From NCBI RefSeq assembly GCF_001908375.1, contig NZ_CP017241.1, forward strand, positions 2,917,001 to 2,981,000: a stretch of 64,000 nt of DNA, in the 5' to 3' direction. Numbering within the stretch: position 1 is the stretch's first letter; every line of letters starts with the position of its first letter. The position numbers and the translations under genes are program-made. Positions 54,614-62,592 of the stretch are shown piece after piece. The DNA is from Rhizobium etli 8C-3 (GTDB taxonomy: Bacteria; Pseudomonadota; Alphaproteobacteria; Rhizobiales; Rhizobiaceae). A model generated the notes under the pieces. That model saw nothing but the letters and a program-made list of their open reading frames with translations. It had not been told where the DNA came from and ran no database searches.

Positions 54614-55054
54614 ACGCATTACTCCAGTGATGCGAGATCCCGGCTCAACTAAAATTGCCCTTGCGCACCGGTTTGAAACGGCCTGCCAAAAAAATTTCCG
54701 TCGGTATTAACAAAAACCTACCGCTGGTAACCTTTCGTTTACGGGCATCGTTAATGATAGTGCCGATGATTTAAGGGTCGGTAAACATCACTACGCGATT
54801 TCCAGATCCTGTTCATTGGTGAGTCGAATGAATCGCTTACCGGCCGTTCTTAATGTGAAAGTTAAGGAATTGGCGTTGCGGATTCTCATTGGAAAACAGC
54901 GAAATGGGGAAATTGCTTAATAAATTCGTTACCTCTTGCCAGAGTGAATCAGAATTTGTTAACCATTTCGTGGCAGCTTCCAAATCACGCAGTGAAGTAT
55001 TCGGTATCGCGTAGGGGGCCAGACCACCTTTCGGCGGCGGTAAAGGGGATAATA
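54614..55054. promoter_or_regulatory. ctrA promoter region with GANTC methylation sites and TTAA motifs
   Basis: This gap of about 440 bases upstream of ctrA contains four GANTC sites (GAGTC 54821, GAATC 54830, GATTC 54881, GAATC 54946), the target of the cell-cycle methylase CcrM. It also holds several TTAA/TTAACC elements, including TTAA-N8-TTAA at 54850-54865, one base longer than the CtrA consensus, and TTAACC at 54959-54964. This density suits methylation-timed, partly autoregulated ctrA transcription. Promoter starts cannot be placed from sequence alone. Confidence 0.6.
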
Positions 55055-55756
55055 ATGCGGGTACTACTTATCGAAGACGACAGCGCGACAGCGCAGAGCA
55101 TCGAACTGATGCTGAAATCCGAAAGCTTCAACGTCTACACCACCGATCTCGGTGAGGAAGGCGTCGATCTCGGCAAACTGTATGATTACGACATCATCCT
55201 TCTCGATCTGAACCTTCCCGACATGTCCGGATATGAAGTGCTGCGCACTCTCCGCCTGTCCAAGGTCAAGACACCAATCCTGATCCTCTCCGGCATGGCA
55301 GGCATTGAAGACAAGGTCCGCGGCCTCGGTTTCGGCGCCGACGACTACATGACAAAGCCGTTCCACAAGGACGAATTGGTCGCACGCATCCACGCGATCG
55401 TCCGCCGTTCCAAGGGCCATGCCCAGTCGGTCATCATGACCGGCGAGTTGATCGTGAACCTCGACGCCAAGACCGTTGAAGTCGGCGGCCAGCGTGTTCA
55501 CCTGACCGGCAAGGAATATCAGATGCTGGAGCTGCTTTCGCTCCGCAAGGGCACGACCCTGACCAAGGAAATGTTCCTCAACCACCTTTACGGGGGCATG
55601 GACGAGCCCGAGTTGAAGATCATCGACGTTTTCATCTGCAAGCTGCGCAAGAAGCTCGCAAATGCTGCCGGCGGCGCAAACTACATCGAAACCGTCTGGG
55701 GCCGCGGCTACGTTCTGCGCGAGCCGGATGGCGCCGAATACGCCGAAACCGCCTGA
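55055..55756 (+). CDS. ctrA: Cell-cycle response regulator CtrA
   Basis: 233 residues from the ATG at 55055, with AGGGG upstream. The receiver has acidic pocket EDD at 7-9, phospho-acceptor Asp51, and Lys in DYMTKPF. The OmpR-type winged helix follows ([31 protein letters not shown]...[34 protein letters not shown]). The sequence is nearly the canonical alphaproteobacterial CtrA; the C-terminus ends AETA, like the Ala-Ala type tail recognised by ClpXP. It is phosphorylated via ChpT, encoded 600 bases downstream on the other strand, and is inhibited by SciP. Confidence 0.98.
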   Translation: MRVLLIEDDSATAQSIELMLKSESFNVYTTDLGEEGVDLGKLYDYDIILLDLNLPDMSGYEVLRTLRLSKVKTPILILSGMAGIEDKVRGLGFGADDYMTKPFHKDELVARIHAIVRRSKGHAQSVIMTGELIVNLDAKTVEVGGQRVHLTGKEYQMLELLSLRKGTTLTKEMFLNHLYGGMDEPELKIIDVFICKLRKKLANAAGGANYIETVWGRGYVLREPDGAEYAETA

Positions 55757-55787
55757 GACGCCGAATTCCCCTTTTCGATCATGAGAT

Positions 55788-55809
55788 ATCCCGCTCCGGC
55801 GGGATTTTT
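55788..55809 (+). terminator. Rho-independent terminator of ctrA
   Basis: ATCCCGC and GCGGGAT pair around TCCG, followed by TTTTC. It lies 31 bases after the ctrA stop. A second perfect hairpin (AAGCCGCC/GGCGGCTT, loop CGCA) at 55837-55856 may serve the convergent receiver gene. Confidence 0.85.
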
Positions 55810-55878
55810 CGTCTTGATGCACGACTTGCAATGGCCAAGCCGCCCGCAGGCGGCTTAAACCTTGAAGAATAAAGGGAA

Positions 55879-56241
55879 TCAGGCGGCGATCGCGCGGTTG
55901 CCGAAGACGGCAGTCAGAATCTTGCGGTCGAAGGGCTTCAGCAGGAAGTCGGTGGCGCCTGCCCGCTTGCCCATCATCAGCTTCTTGAGATCGGCCTCGA
56001 TCACGCAGTAGTAGATCTTGACGTCCTTGCCGCCCTCCATCTCCCGGATAGCGCAGATCAGTTCGAGGGCGCCGTCCATGCCGGAATCGACGATCATGTA
56101 TTCGGGAAGCTCGGCCTGGCAGCGCGAAAGTGCTTCGCTTGCGTTGGAGGCCTCACTGACAAGGAAATCGAGTTCGGAAAGGATACGCTTTCCGACTTTG
56201 CGGACGACATCCGAACTATCAGTGATCATGAACCGCTGCAT
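55879..56241 (-). CDS. Single-domain response regulator (receiver) next to chpT
   Basis: 120 residues, receiver domain only. Asp8 in the acidic pocket (MITDSSDVV), Asp52 as phospho-acceptor (YMIVDSGMDG), and Lys near 102 (FLLKPFDRK) are present. There is no output domain, so it works by protein contact like CheY, DivK or CpdR. It lies between ctrA and chpT, convergent with ctrA and co-oriented with chpT 120 bases downstream of it. The sequence does not match DivK or CpdR motifs that I know, so I leave it unnamed. Confidence 0.88.
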   Translation of the reverse strand: MQRFMITDSSDVVRKVGKRILSELDFLVSEASNASEALSRCQAELPEYMIVDSGMDGALELICAIREMEGGKDVKIYYCVIEADLKKLMMGKRAGATDFLLKPFDRKILTAVFGNRAIAA

Positions 56242-56361
56242 GCCTGCTCCTTCGCTCCACTTCTACTCCAGTGGGGCTTCCTCAGTCCTTGAGAATAGGT
56301 CCATTAGGCTAAGGAAGTGTTACCCGGGACGTGACAAGGCTGCAGCGATGCAACCATGACG

Positions 56362-57009
56362 CTAGGCAGAAACCGTCTCCGCGGTGAAGATGATTTCTTC
56401 GCCCGTCGCGCTGTGGCCGAGCTCCATGCCGCACTCTTCGGCAAGCAGGACCGTGTAGTAAGGCTGGATCGAATGTGCATCGATCGCCTCCTCGACCTGG
56501 CCGGACGTGATTTCCACGAACTTCGCCGGCAGGCGCATCAGCTTGCCCTTGGCGACGATCTTGAACCTGGCGTCGAACTCTGGATTCTCAAGCGTCACCT
56601 CCAGCGAACCGCCGCGCGGGATCGAGGAATAGGCAACCAGGAAGAGATTGAGCAGCAGCTTGACGCGATTTTTCGCGACGATGGCGCGTGGCCCGTTCCA
56701 GGTCACCTCGGTCTTCTTTTCGGCGGCTGCGAAGTCCTTGGCTGCGCGCTCTGCCTCGCCGGTATCGATCGAAGCGCCGACCGAACCGGAGGCGCCAAAC
56801 GCGAGCCGTGCAAATTTCAGGCGAACCGAGGCATTGAGCGCACTCGTGCGGATGAGGTCCATGGCGTCCGAATCGGCGCCGCCTTCGTCCAGCAGCTCGA
56901 GACCATTGTTGATCGCGCCGACGGGCGAGATGACGTCATGGCAAACACGGCTGCAAAGCAGCGCGGCCAGATCCGGGCCGGTCAATGTCATATTGGGGTT
57001 CTTGGACAT
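56362..57009 (-). CDS. chpT: Histidine phosphotransferase ChpT
   Basis: 215 residues from the second of two adjacent ATGs (57009; TAGGAG six bases upstream). The DHp-like helix has the phospho-accepting His24 in SRVCHDVISPVGAINNGLELL. A degenerate HATPase-like domain follows, with no nucleotide-binding G boxes. ChpT passes phosphate from CckA to CtrA and CpdR. Its position near ctrA and sciP supports the identification. Confidence 0.93.
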   Translation of the reverse strand: MSKNPNMTLTGPDLAALLCSRVCHDVISPVGAINNGLELLDEGGADSDAMDLIRTSALNASVRLKFARLAFGASGSVGASIDTGEAERAAKDFAAAEKKTEVTWNGPRAIVAKNRVKLLLNLFLVAYSSIPRGGSLEVTLENPEFDARFKIVAKGKLMRLPAKFVEITSGQVEEAIDAHSIQPYYTVLLAEECGMELGHSATGEEIIFTAETVSA

Positions 57010-57197
57010 CATCGTCTCCTAAAGGCGGCAAGAGTCTTCCCGCCTATCATGCTTGATCAAAATTGCACGAAGTTTGCGCCGTACTCGTCGCCATAATGAC
57101 ACCATATTTGGTAAACCGATTGTTAAGACGATCCGCGCAAAATGCATTCACTGCCGGAAACGGCTCATCGAACCGACCATGATGAACGGATGACACC

Positions 57198-57794
57198 ATG
57201 CGCCTTCAATTCCCCGGAAGATTTATGGGCTTTTGCCGGCTCTTCGTCGCATTGGCCATTCAAGCATTCGTGCTCTCCGCGCAGCAGGCGGCAGCACAGC
57301 AGGCCAACAGCAATCAATACACCATGCAGGAGATCGTCGACGCTGGCCATTCCTTTTTCGGATCGACCAGCGGCGGACTGGCAAAGGTCGTTGAAGCGGC
57401 CTTTCAAAAATACGGTCTGCCCAACGGTTACGTTTTGGGACAGGAAGGGTCCGGCGCCTTCATCGCCGGCCTGACCTACGGGGAAGGCCAGCTCAACACC
57501 AAGAACGCCGGCGCGCATTCGCTCTACTGGCAGGGACCGTCTCTCGGCATCGACTACGGCGGCCAGGGCACGCGCGTCATGATGCTTGTCTACGACCTGC
57601 CTTCGATCGACAGCATCTATGCCCGCTTCGGCGGTGTCAGCGGCCAGGCTTTCGTGATTGCCGGCTTTGGCATGACGCTGCTCAAGAACAACAATGTTCT
57701 GGTGGTTCCGATCCGGACCGGTGTCGGCGCCCGCCTGGGCATCAACGTCGGCTATCTGAAAATCACGCCCGGCCCGACCTGGAACCCCTTCTAA
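57198..57794 (+). CDS. eipA: EipA-like periplasmic envelope-integrity protein (DUF1134)
   Basis: 198 residues. Signal peptide (about residues 1-34, hydrophobic FVALAIQAFVLSAQQAAAQ). The DUF1134 domain follows: TMQEIVDAGHSFFGSTSGGLAKVVEAAFQKYGLPNGYVLGQEG, and the Gly-rich beta-barrel part. In Brucella EipA is a periplasmic protein needed for envelope integrity and is CtrA-regulated. Here the gene lies 189 bases upstream-divergent from chpT, consistent with cell-cycle control. Confidence 0.85.
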   Translation: MRLQFPGRFMGFCRLFVALAIQAFVLSAQQAAAQQANSNQYTMQEIVDAGHSFFGSTSGGLAKVVEAAFQKYGLPNGYVLGQEGSGAFIAGLTYGEGQLNTKNAGAHSLYWQGPSLGIDYGGQGTRVMMLVYDLPSIDSIYARFGGVSGQAFVIAGFGMTLLKNNNVLVVPIRTGVGARLGINVGYLKITPGPTWNPF

Positions 57795-57806
57795 GACCGC
57801 GTTCGG

Positions 57807-57827
57807 CGGCGGGATTCTTGCCCGCCG
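57807..57827 (+). terminator. Hairpin after eipA
   Basis: CGGCGGG and CCCGCCG pair around a seven-base loop 12 bases after the stop. No T-run follows, so termination may be weak or rho-dependent. Confidence 0.4.
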
Positions 57828-57914
57828 TCACCTATCCGCCACTTGCTCTAGGCGCAGCGCGTGCTTTAATCATTGGCGCTGACGCAAATCAAACCTTAAC
57901 GCAGTGGCCGCGCC

Positions 57915-59069
57915 GTGATCGAATATGCTCTTCTGTTCGGACTGGGTTTCCTGACGGCGGCGTTCCTCGTCTTCCTGATCTCGCCTGCAATCCATCGCCG
58001 CATCGTCTGGTACACGGAAAACCGCATGAAGGCGACAATGCCCCTCACCCCGCAGGAAGTCCGGGCGCAGAAGGACATGGTACGGGCGCTCTACGCTGCG
58101 GAGAATGCCAGAACCGCACAGGACCTGATACGCGAGCGCGAAAAATCCCTGTCCCTGCAGCTTCGCCATGATTCCCTTGCGCTCGATGCCGGCCGTTTGT
58201 CCTCCCAGCTTAGTGCATTGCAGGGGCAGATTGCCGATCTGAACGTCGAGGCTGCCGAAATGCGCTCCCACCTGCGCAAGGACGAGACCTATATCAGCCA
58301 GCTGAAGACGAGCTTGCATATCGCCGAACAGGCGAGTTCTGCGAAGGAAAGCGAGATCGAGGCGCTGCGAACGCGCCTCAGCAAGCTCGCCGAGCAGGCG
58401 GACAACCTCAAAATCGACATAGCAGCGCGCGAAACCGAGATCGAAAGTCTGAAATTCCATGCAAATGCGCTGCGCGCCGAACGCGACACGTTGCGCCAGG
58501 ACGTCAATCTTGTGCAGAAGCGGGCCAAAGACGCCGAGCAGAAGCTGACGCAGCAGGAGCATTTGGTGATCCGCCTGGAAGACAAATCCGCGCGCGAGAC
58601 AGCTGCCGCTGCCGACAAGGAAGCGCTTCTCGGCCGCCGCCAGCAGGAAATCGCCAAGCTCAAGGAGCAGGTAAAGTCGCTCAATGCCAGCCTGCGCAAG
58701 GCAAACCGCGTGCTTTTCGATGCGGGTCTGGCGACGGTCGAAACCAAAGGGGAGGAACTGATGCAGGAAGAATCTCCGGCTTCCGAACTTGATTCAGCAG
58801 CGGTTGCCGCCCGCCTTGCCGAAGAAGTTCGCGCCCGCAGTGCCGCCATTTCCGATCGCATTTCAAATGCGAAGGCAACGACGGGCAACGACAGCGCCAT
58901 GCGCGAAGAAATCGCCTCGATCGCCGCCGGCATGGTGGCGCTGACGGCGCTTAACGAGGGGCCATCCTCGCCGATCCGAGACCTTCTGCCGGCGGATGCG
59001 GGCAACGAAGAGGGTGAACGCGTGAGCCTTGCCCAGCGTGCCGCAACGATCCTGTCGCAGCCCGGCTGA
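57915..59069 (+). CDS. Membrane-anchored coiled-coil protein of unknown function
   Basis: 384 residues from a GTG at 57915 (no ATG is close). One N-terminal membrane helix (residues 4-26) is followed by a long cytoplasmic coiled coil (about 55-275, heptads rich in Ala, Glu, Lys and Leu), then a low-complexity acidic linker and a short Ala-rich helical end. No catalytic motif is seen. Its topology resembles RmuC or other scaffold proteins, but the RmuC nuclease domain is absent. Co-oriented with eipA 120 bases upstream; an envelope or structural role is a guess. Confidence 0.75.
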   Translation: MIEYALLFGLGFLTAAFLVFLISPAIHRRIVWYTENRMKATMPLTPQEVRAQKDMVRALYAAENARTAQDLIREREKSLSLQLRHDSLALDAGRLSSQLSALQGQIADLNVEAAEMRSHLRKDETYISQLKTSLHIAEQASSAKESEIEALRTRLSKLAEQADNLKIDIAARETEIESLKFHANALRAERDTLRQDVNLVQKRAKDAEQKLTQQEHLVIRLEDKSARETAAAADKEALLGRRQQEIAKLKEQVKSLNASLRKANRVLFDAGLATVETKGEELMQEESPASELDSAAVAARLAEEVRARSAAISDRISNAKATTGNDSAMREEIASIAAGMVALTALNEGPSSPIRDLLPADAGNEEGERVSLAQRAATILSQPG

Positions 59070-59070
59070 T

Positions 59071-59892
59071 TTAAAGACGATCGGCCGCAGATGCCATCGC
59101 GAACAAAGCGATGCCGGTCGCCGTCGCGACGTTGAGACTGTCGAGGCGGGCAGATTGTGGAACGCGTGCGCTCCTGAAGCGCGCCAGGACAGCTTGCGGC
59201 AACCCATCTCCCTCCGTACCGACCACCAGAGCCATGCGACCTGAAGGTGCTATCGCCCGTATATCGGTCTTGCCGCGCGGCGATAGCGTCCAGATATCGA
59301 AACCGCGTTCGCTTAGTGCCGCGAGGATATCGAGAGCACTGCTGCCCCGCTGATAGGGAATGCTCAGCACTGAGCCCACGGAGACACGCATCGCCTTGCG
59401 GTAAAGCGGGTCGCAGGAGGTCTCGTCGAGGAAGACCGCGTCCGCGTTGAAGGCGGCCGCATTGCGGAACATCGACCCGGCATTGTCGTGATTGGAAATA
59501 CCGCAGCCAACGAGCACGAGCGCGCGCTCCGGCAGGCTGTCGAGCAGGTTCTGGCTCTCGGCGATGCGCCGGCCGAGCGCCAGCACGCCGCGATGCAGAT
59601 CAAAGCCGACGATGCTGTTAAGAACATCCGCATCGGCGACATAGACCGGGACATCCTCCGGCAAGCGCGCAAGAATGTCTGCGACGCCTTCGGCGCGGTT
59701 TCGCAGCAGCAGGACTTTCTCGGCCTCGAAACCGCGTCTCGCAGCGTGGGCTTCGGCCAGCATGCGCAGCACGACGGTGCCCTCGGCAATGAAACGGTTC
59801 TGCCTGCCCGTCAGGTCGCGTTCTCGGATCGCGCGGAATTCCGCAATGCGCGGATCATCGGCGCTTTCGACCGTCATCGGCGCGGCAGCCAT
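59071..59892 (-). CDS. SpoU/TrmH family RNA 2'-O-methyltransferase
   Basis: 273 residues. An N-terminal substrate-binding domain (RFIAEGTVVLRMLAEA) is followed by the SPOUT knot. The three SpoU motifs are visible: GISNHDNAGSMFRNAAAF (motif 1), LVVGTEGDGLP (motif 2), and LDSLNVATATGIALF (motif 3). It methylates a ribose in tRNA or 23S rRNA; the exact site is not determinable. The stop meets the convergent coiled-coil gene's stop within two bases. Confidence 0.9.
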   Translation of the reverse strand: MAAAPMTVESADDPRIAEFRAIRERDLTGRQNRFIAEGTVVLRMLAEAHAARRGFEAEKVLLLRNRAEGVADILARLPEDVPVYVADADVLNSIVGFDLHRGVLALGRRIAESQNLLDSLPERALVLVGCGISNHDNAGSMFRNAAAFNADAVFLDETSCDPLYRKAMRVSVGSVLSIPYQRGSSALDILAALSERGFDIWTLSPRGKTDIRAIAPSGRMALVVGTEGDGLPQAVLARFRSARVPQSARLDSLNVATATGIALFAMASAADRL

Positions 59893-59897
59893 CGGCC

Positions 59898-60281
59898 TTA
59901 GTTGCCGGCGACGGTGATGTCGGCGACGAGCCGACCCGCCGCAATGTCGAAGACCAGTGCCTTGCGCTTGCCGTCGATTGATTGGCCGAAGAACAGGATC
60001 TGGCTTCCCGACAGCGACGTGGACTGCACGGCGAACCCGAGCGGCAGGGAGACTGTGGATCTGACCGGTGAATCGGATGGAACGTTGGAACCCGAGATAG
60101 GTGCCGTTTCTGCCGGTTCTGCCTTCATCGTCTTGTAGACAACGGCCCCGAAGACCGCCATAAGGCTCACGAACATGATGGCGCCGGAGACGATCTGCAG
60201 GCGGACCATCTTGCGCCGGACATTTTCCATTGCCGGGTCAAGGGGCTGTTCTTCCTGATCGTCCAGCTCGATTTTCGTCAT
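59898..60281 (-). CDS. Small single-pass membrane protein (DUF6476-like)
   Basis: 127 residues. An acidic cytoplasmic N-terminus (DDQEEQPLDPAMENVRRKM) precedes one membrane helix (about residues 31-50, VSGAIMFVSLMAVFGAVVY), then a roughly 70-residue periplasmic beta-rich domain. No enzyme motif. The start is back to back with the RluD-type gene, and the stop is 5 bases from the SpoU methyltransferase start, so it is likely co-transcribed with the methyltransferase. Function unknown. Confidence 0.78.
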   Translation of the reverse strand: MTKIELDDQEEQPLDPAMENVRRKMVRLQIVSGAIMFVSLMAVFGAVVYKTMKAEPAETAPISGSNVPSDSPVRSTVSLPLGFAVQSTSLSGSQILFFGQSIDGKRKALVFDIAAGRLVADITVAGN

Positions 60282-60318
60282 CGTGGTGTCCTATGAAATA
60301 CTTCGGAGAAGACGCGTC

Positions 60319-61344
60319 TTGAGCGACCCCTTTAAACAAGCATCCGGCATTAGGAAAGTCCTGACTGCCGATGAGAATGCCGAAGGCCGCCTCGACGCCT
60401 GGCTGACGGCTCAGCTTGGCGAGGAGTTTTCCCGAAGCCGCGTCAAGGTCTTGATCAAGGATGGCCAGCTGCTCGTGAACGGCGCCGTCGTGCTCGATCC
60501 GCAAAAAAAGGTGCGCTCGGGCGACAATCTCGAACTTCTGCTCCCCGAGCCGGAAGACCCGACGCCGAAGGGTGAAGACATACCGCTCGACATCCTTTAC
60601 GAGGACGACGACCTCATCGTCATCTCCAAACCGGCCGGCCTGGTCGTACATCCGGCCGCTGGAAACTGGACGGGAACCCTCGTCAATGCGCTGATCCACC
60701 ACTGCGGCGACAGCCTGTCGGGCATCGGCGGCGTCCGGCGGCCAGGCATCGTGCATCGGCTCGACAAGGACACGACCGGCGTCATGGTCGTTGCCAAGAA
60801 CGATATTGCACATCGCCACCTGTCGCTCCAGTTTGCCGATCATGGCCGAACCATGCCGCTGGAGCGCGCCTATCAGGCAATCGTCTGGGGCCGGCCGCGC
60901 TCGCTTACGGGCACGATCGATGCGCCGCTCGGCCGTTCCACCGGCGACCGTACGCGCCGCTCCGTCAAGCGTCCCGACAGCCAGGACGCCGACGAGGCCA
61001 TCACGCATTACTCAGTGCTGGAACGCTTCCACGAGAATCCGGATGCAACAGCGCTTGCCGCCCTTGTCGAATGCCATCTGGAGACCGGCCGCACGCATCA
61101 GATTCGCGTCCATATGGCCCATATCGGCCATCCCCTGCTTGGCGATACAGTCTATGGCGCGCATTTCAGAACCAAGGCCAATCTGCTGCCCGATGAAGCA
61201 CGCAAAGTCGTCAACAGCTTCGCCCGTCAGGCGCTGCATGCCTACATGCTGCAGTTCGAGCATCCCCGCACGGGTGAACTCATGCATTTCGAAGTGCCAC
61301 TTCCTGAAGATATGGTGGAACTCGCAGAAGCGCTTCGCCGTTAG
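60319..61344 (+). CDS. RluA/RluD family 23S rRNA pseudouridine synthase
   Basis: 341 residues if started at TTG 60319 (GGAG ten bases upstream, giving MSDPFKQ). An in-frame GTG at 60283 would make it 12 residues longer and place the two divergent starts almost on top of each other. An S4 RNA-binding domain comes first (RLDAWLTAQLGEEFSRSRVKVLIKDGQLLVNG). The catalytic aspartate is in GIVHRLDKDTTGVMVVAK, and RTHQIRVHMAHIGHPLLGD is motif III. Most like RluD, which modifies helix 69 of 23S rRNA. Confidence 0.9.
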   Translation: MSDPFKQASGIRKVLTADENAEGRLDAWLTAQLGEEFSRSRVKVLIKDGQLLVNGAVVLDPQKKVRSGDNLELLLPEPEDPTPKGEDIPLDILYEDDDLIVISKPAGLVVHPAAGNWTGTLVNALIHHCGDSLSGIGGVRRPGIVHRLDKDTTGVMVVAKNDIAHRHLSLQFADHGRTMPLERAYQAIVWGRPRSLTGTIDAPLGRSTGDRTRRSVKRPDSQDADEAITHYSVLERFHENPDATALAALVECHLETGRTHQIRVHMAHIGHPLLGDTVYGAHFRTKANLLPDEARKVVNSFARQALHAYMLQFEHPRTGELMHFEVPLPEDMVELAEALRR

Positions 61345-61377
61345 CGATATAACGTCTTCGTGAAGGCGTTTGCTGGG

Positions 61378-61406
61378 CTTGAACCGCTGTTCCGCCACAC
61401 TTATCT
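61378..61406 (+). promoter_or_regulatory. RpoH-type promoter upstream of rpoH
   Basis: CTTGAA at 61378-61383, a 16-base spacer, then CTTATCT at 61400-61406. This fits the heat-shock sigma pattern of rhizobial RpoH promoters and would allow autoregulation. The putative start lies about 100 bases before the rpoH ATG. Confidence 0.6.
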
Positions 61407-61516
61407 GTATGTTGACCTAGTGCGGGCTTGGATTTGAGCCGCACGTCCCGGTTCGCCTGTTCCGACGCGGGGACGCGTTCCATCGGGAACCGGAATCTAC
61501 ATAGGAGGGTGCAATC

Positions 61517-62425
61517 ATGGCCCGCAATACCTTGCCGTCCATTACCGCCGGCGAAGCCGGTCTCAATCGTTATCTCGACGAGATCCGCAAGTTTCCGATG
61601 CTCGAGCCGCAGCAGGAATATATGCTGGCAAAGCGTTATTCCGAGCACGGCGACCGCGAAGCTGCCCATAAACTCGTCACCAGTCACCTGCGTCTTGTTG
61701 CCAAGATCGCGATGGGCTACCGCGGCTACGGCCTGCCGATCGGCGAAGTCGTATCCGAAGGCAATGTCGGCCTCATGCAAGCCGTCAAGAAGTTCGATCC
61801 GGAGCGCGGCTTCCGTCTGGCCACCTACGCCATGTGGTGGATCAAGGCTTCGATCCAGGAATACATCCTGCGCTCGTGGTCGCTGGTGAAGATGGGCACG
61901 ACTGCCAACCAGAAGCGCCTGTTCTTCAACCTGCGCCGCCTCAAGGGCCGGATCCAGGCAATCGACGAAGGCGACCTGAAGCCTGAGCATGTCGCGGAGA
62001 TCGCAACGAAACTGAACGTCTCCGAGGAGGAAGTCGTTTCGATGAACCGCCGCCTTTCCGGCGACGCTTCGCTGAACGCGCCGATCAAGGCCTCCGAAGG
62101 CGACAGCGGCCAGTGGCAGGATTGGCTCGTGGACGACCACGACAGCCAGGAAGAAGTGCTGATCGAGCAGGACGAGCTCGAAACGCGCCGTCGCATGCTC
62201 TCAAAGGCGATGGGCGTTCTGAACGACCGAGAACGCCGCATCTTCGAAGCACGCCGCCTTGCCGACGAACCGGTCACGTTGGAAGATCTGTCGACGGAAT
62301 TCGACATCAGCCGCGAACGGGTGCGCCAGATCGAAGTCCGCGCCTTCGAAAAGGTGCAGGACGCGGTGCGCAAGGAAGCGCTGGAACGGGCAAACGCGGT
62401 CCGCGTCGTCGAAGCCACGGCATAA
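61517..62425 (+). CDS. rpoH: RNA polymerase sigma factor RpoH (sigma-32)
   Basis: 302 residues; AGGAGG lies just upstream. Region 2 (HLRLVAKIAMGYRGYGLPIGEVVSEGNVGLMQAVKKFDPERGFRLATYAMWWIKASIQEYIL) is followed by the RpoH box QKRLFFNLR at residues 132-140, which separates it from RpoD. The region 4 helix-turn-helix is LEDLSTEFDISRERVRQIEVRAFEKVQ. It directs heat-shock transcription. A strong terminator follows. Rhizobia often carry two rpoH genes; this is most like the RpoH1 type, but only one is seen here. Confidence 0.96.
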   Translation: MARNTLPSITAGEAGLNRYLDEIRKFPMLEPQQEYMLAKRYSEHGDREAAHKLVTSHLRLVAKIAMGYRGYGLPIGEVVSEGNVGLMQAVKKFDPERGFRLATYAMWWIKASIQEYILRSWSLVKMGTTANQKRLFFNLRRLKGRIQAIDEGDLKPEHVAEIATKLNVSEEEVVSMNRRLSGDASLNAPIKASEGDSGQWQDWLVDDHDSQEEVLIEQDELETRRRMLSKAMGVLNDRERRIFEARRLADEPVTLEDLSTEFDISRERVRQIEVRAFEKVQDAVRKEALERANAVRVVEATA

Positions 62426-62450
62426 TCGGGTCCTTGCCTCGAAAGAATGG

Positions 62451-62485
62451 AAAGCCGCTTGCCGCAGATCGCGGCAGGCGGCTTT
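62451..62485 (+). terminator. Rho-independent terminator of rpoH
   Basis: AAAGCCGCTTGCCGC and GCGGCAGGCGGCTTT pair with one G-T around AGATC. The T-run is only three bases. It may also serve the convergent gene from the right. Confidence 0.75.
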
Positions 62486-62592
62486 CGTCATCTGAACTTT
62501 GCAGCAGGCTTCCGGTATGACGGCTTCATCCCGCAACCGGCAGCGCCCGGTTGGATCAGGTCATCAGCATCGCGCATCAGGCGACGAGCGCG

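Noticed and set aside
54850..54865. TTAA-N8-TTAA as a CtrA binding site
   Set aside because: The spacing is one base longer than the TTAA-N7-TTAA consensus, so I list it only as part of the ctrA upstream region, not as a proven box.
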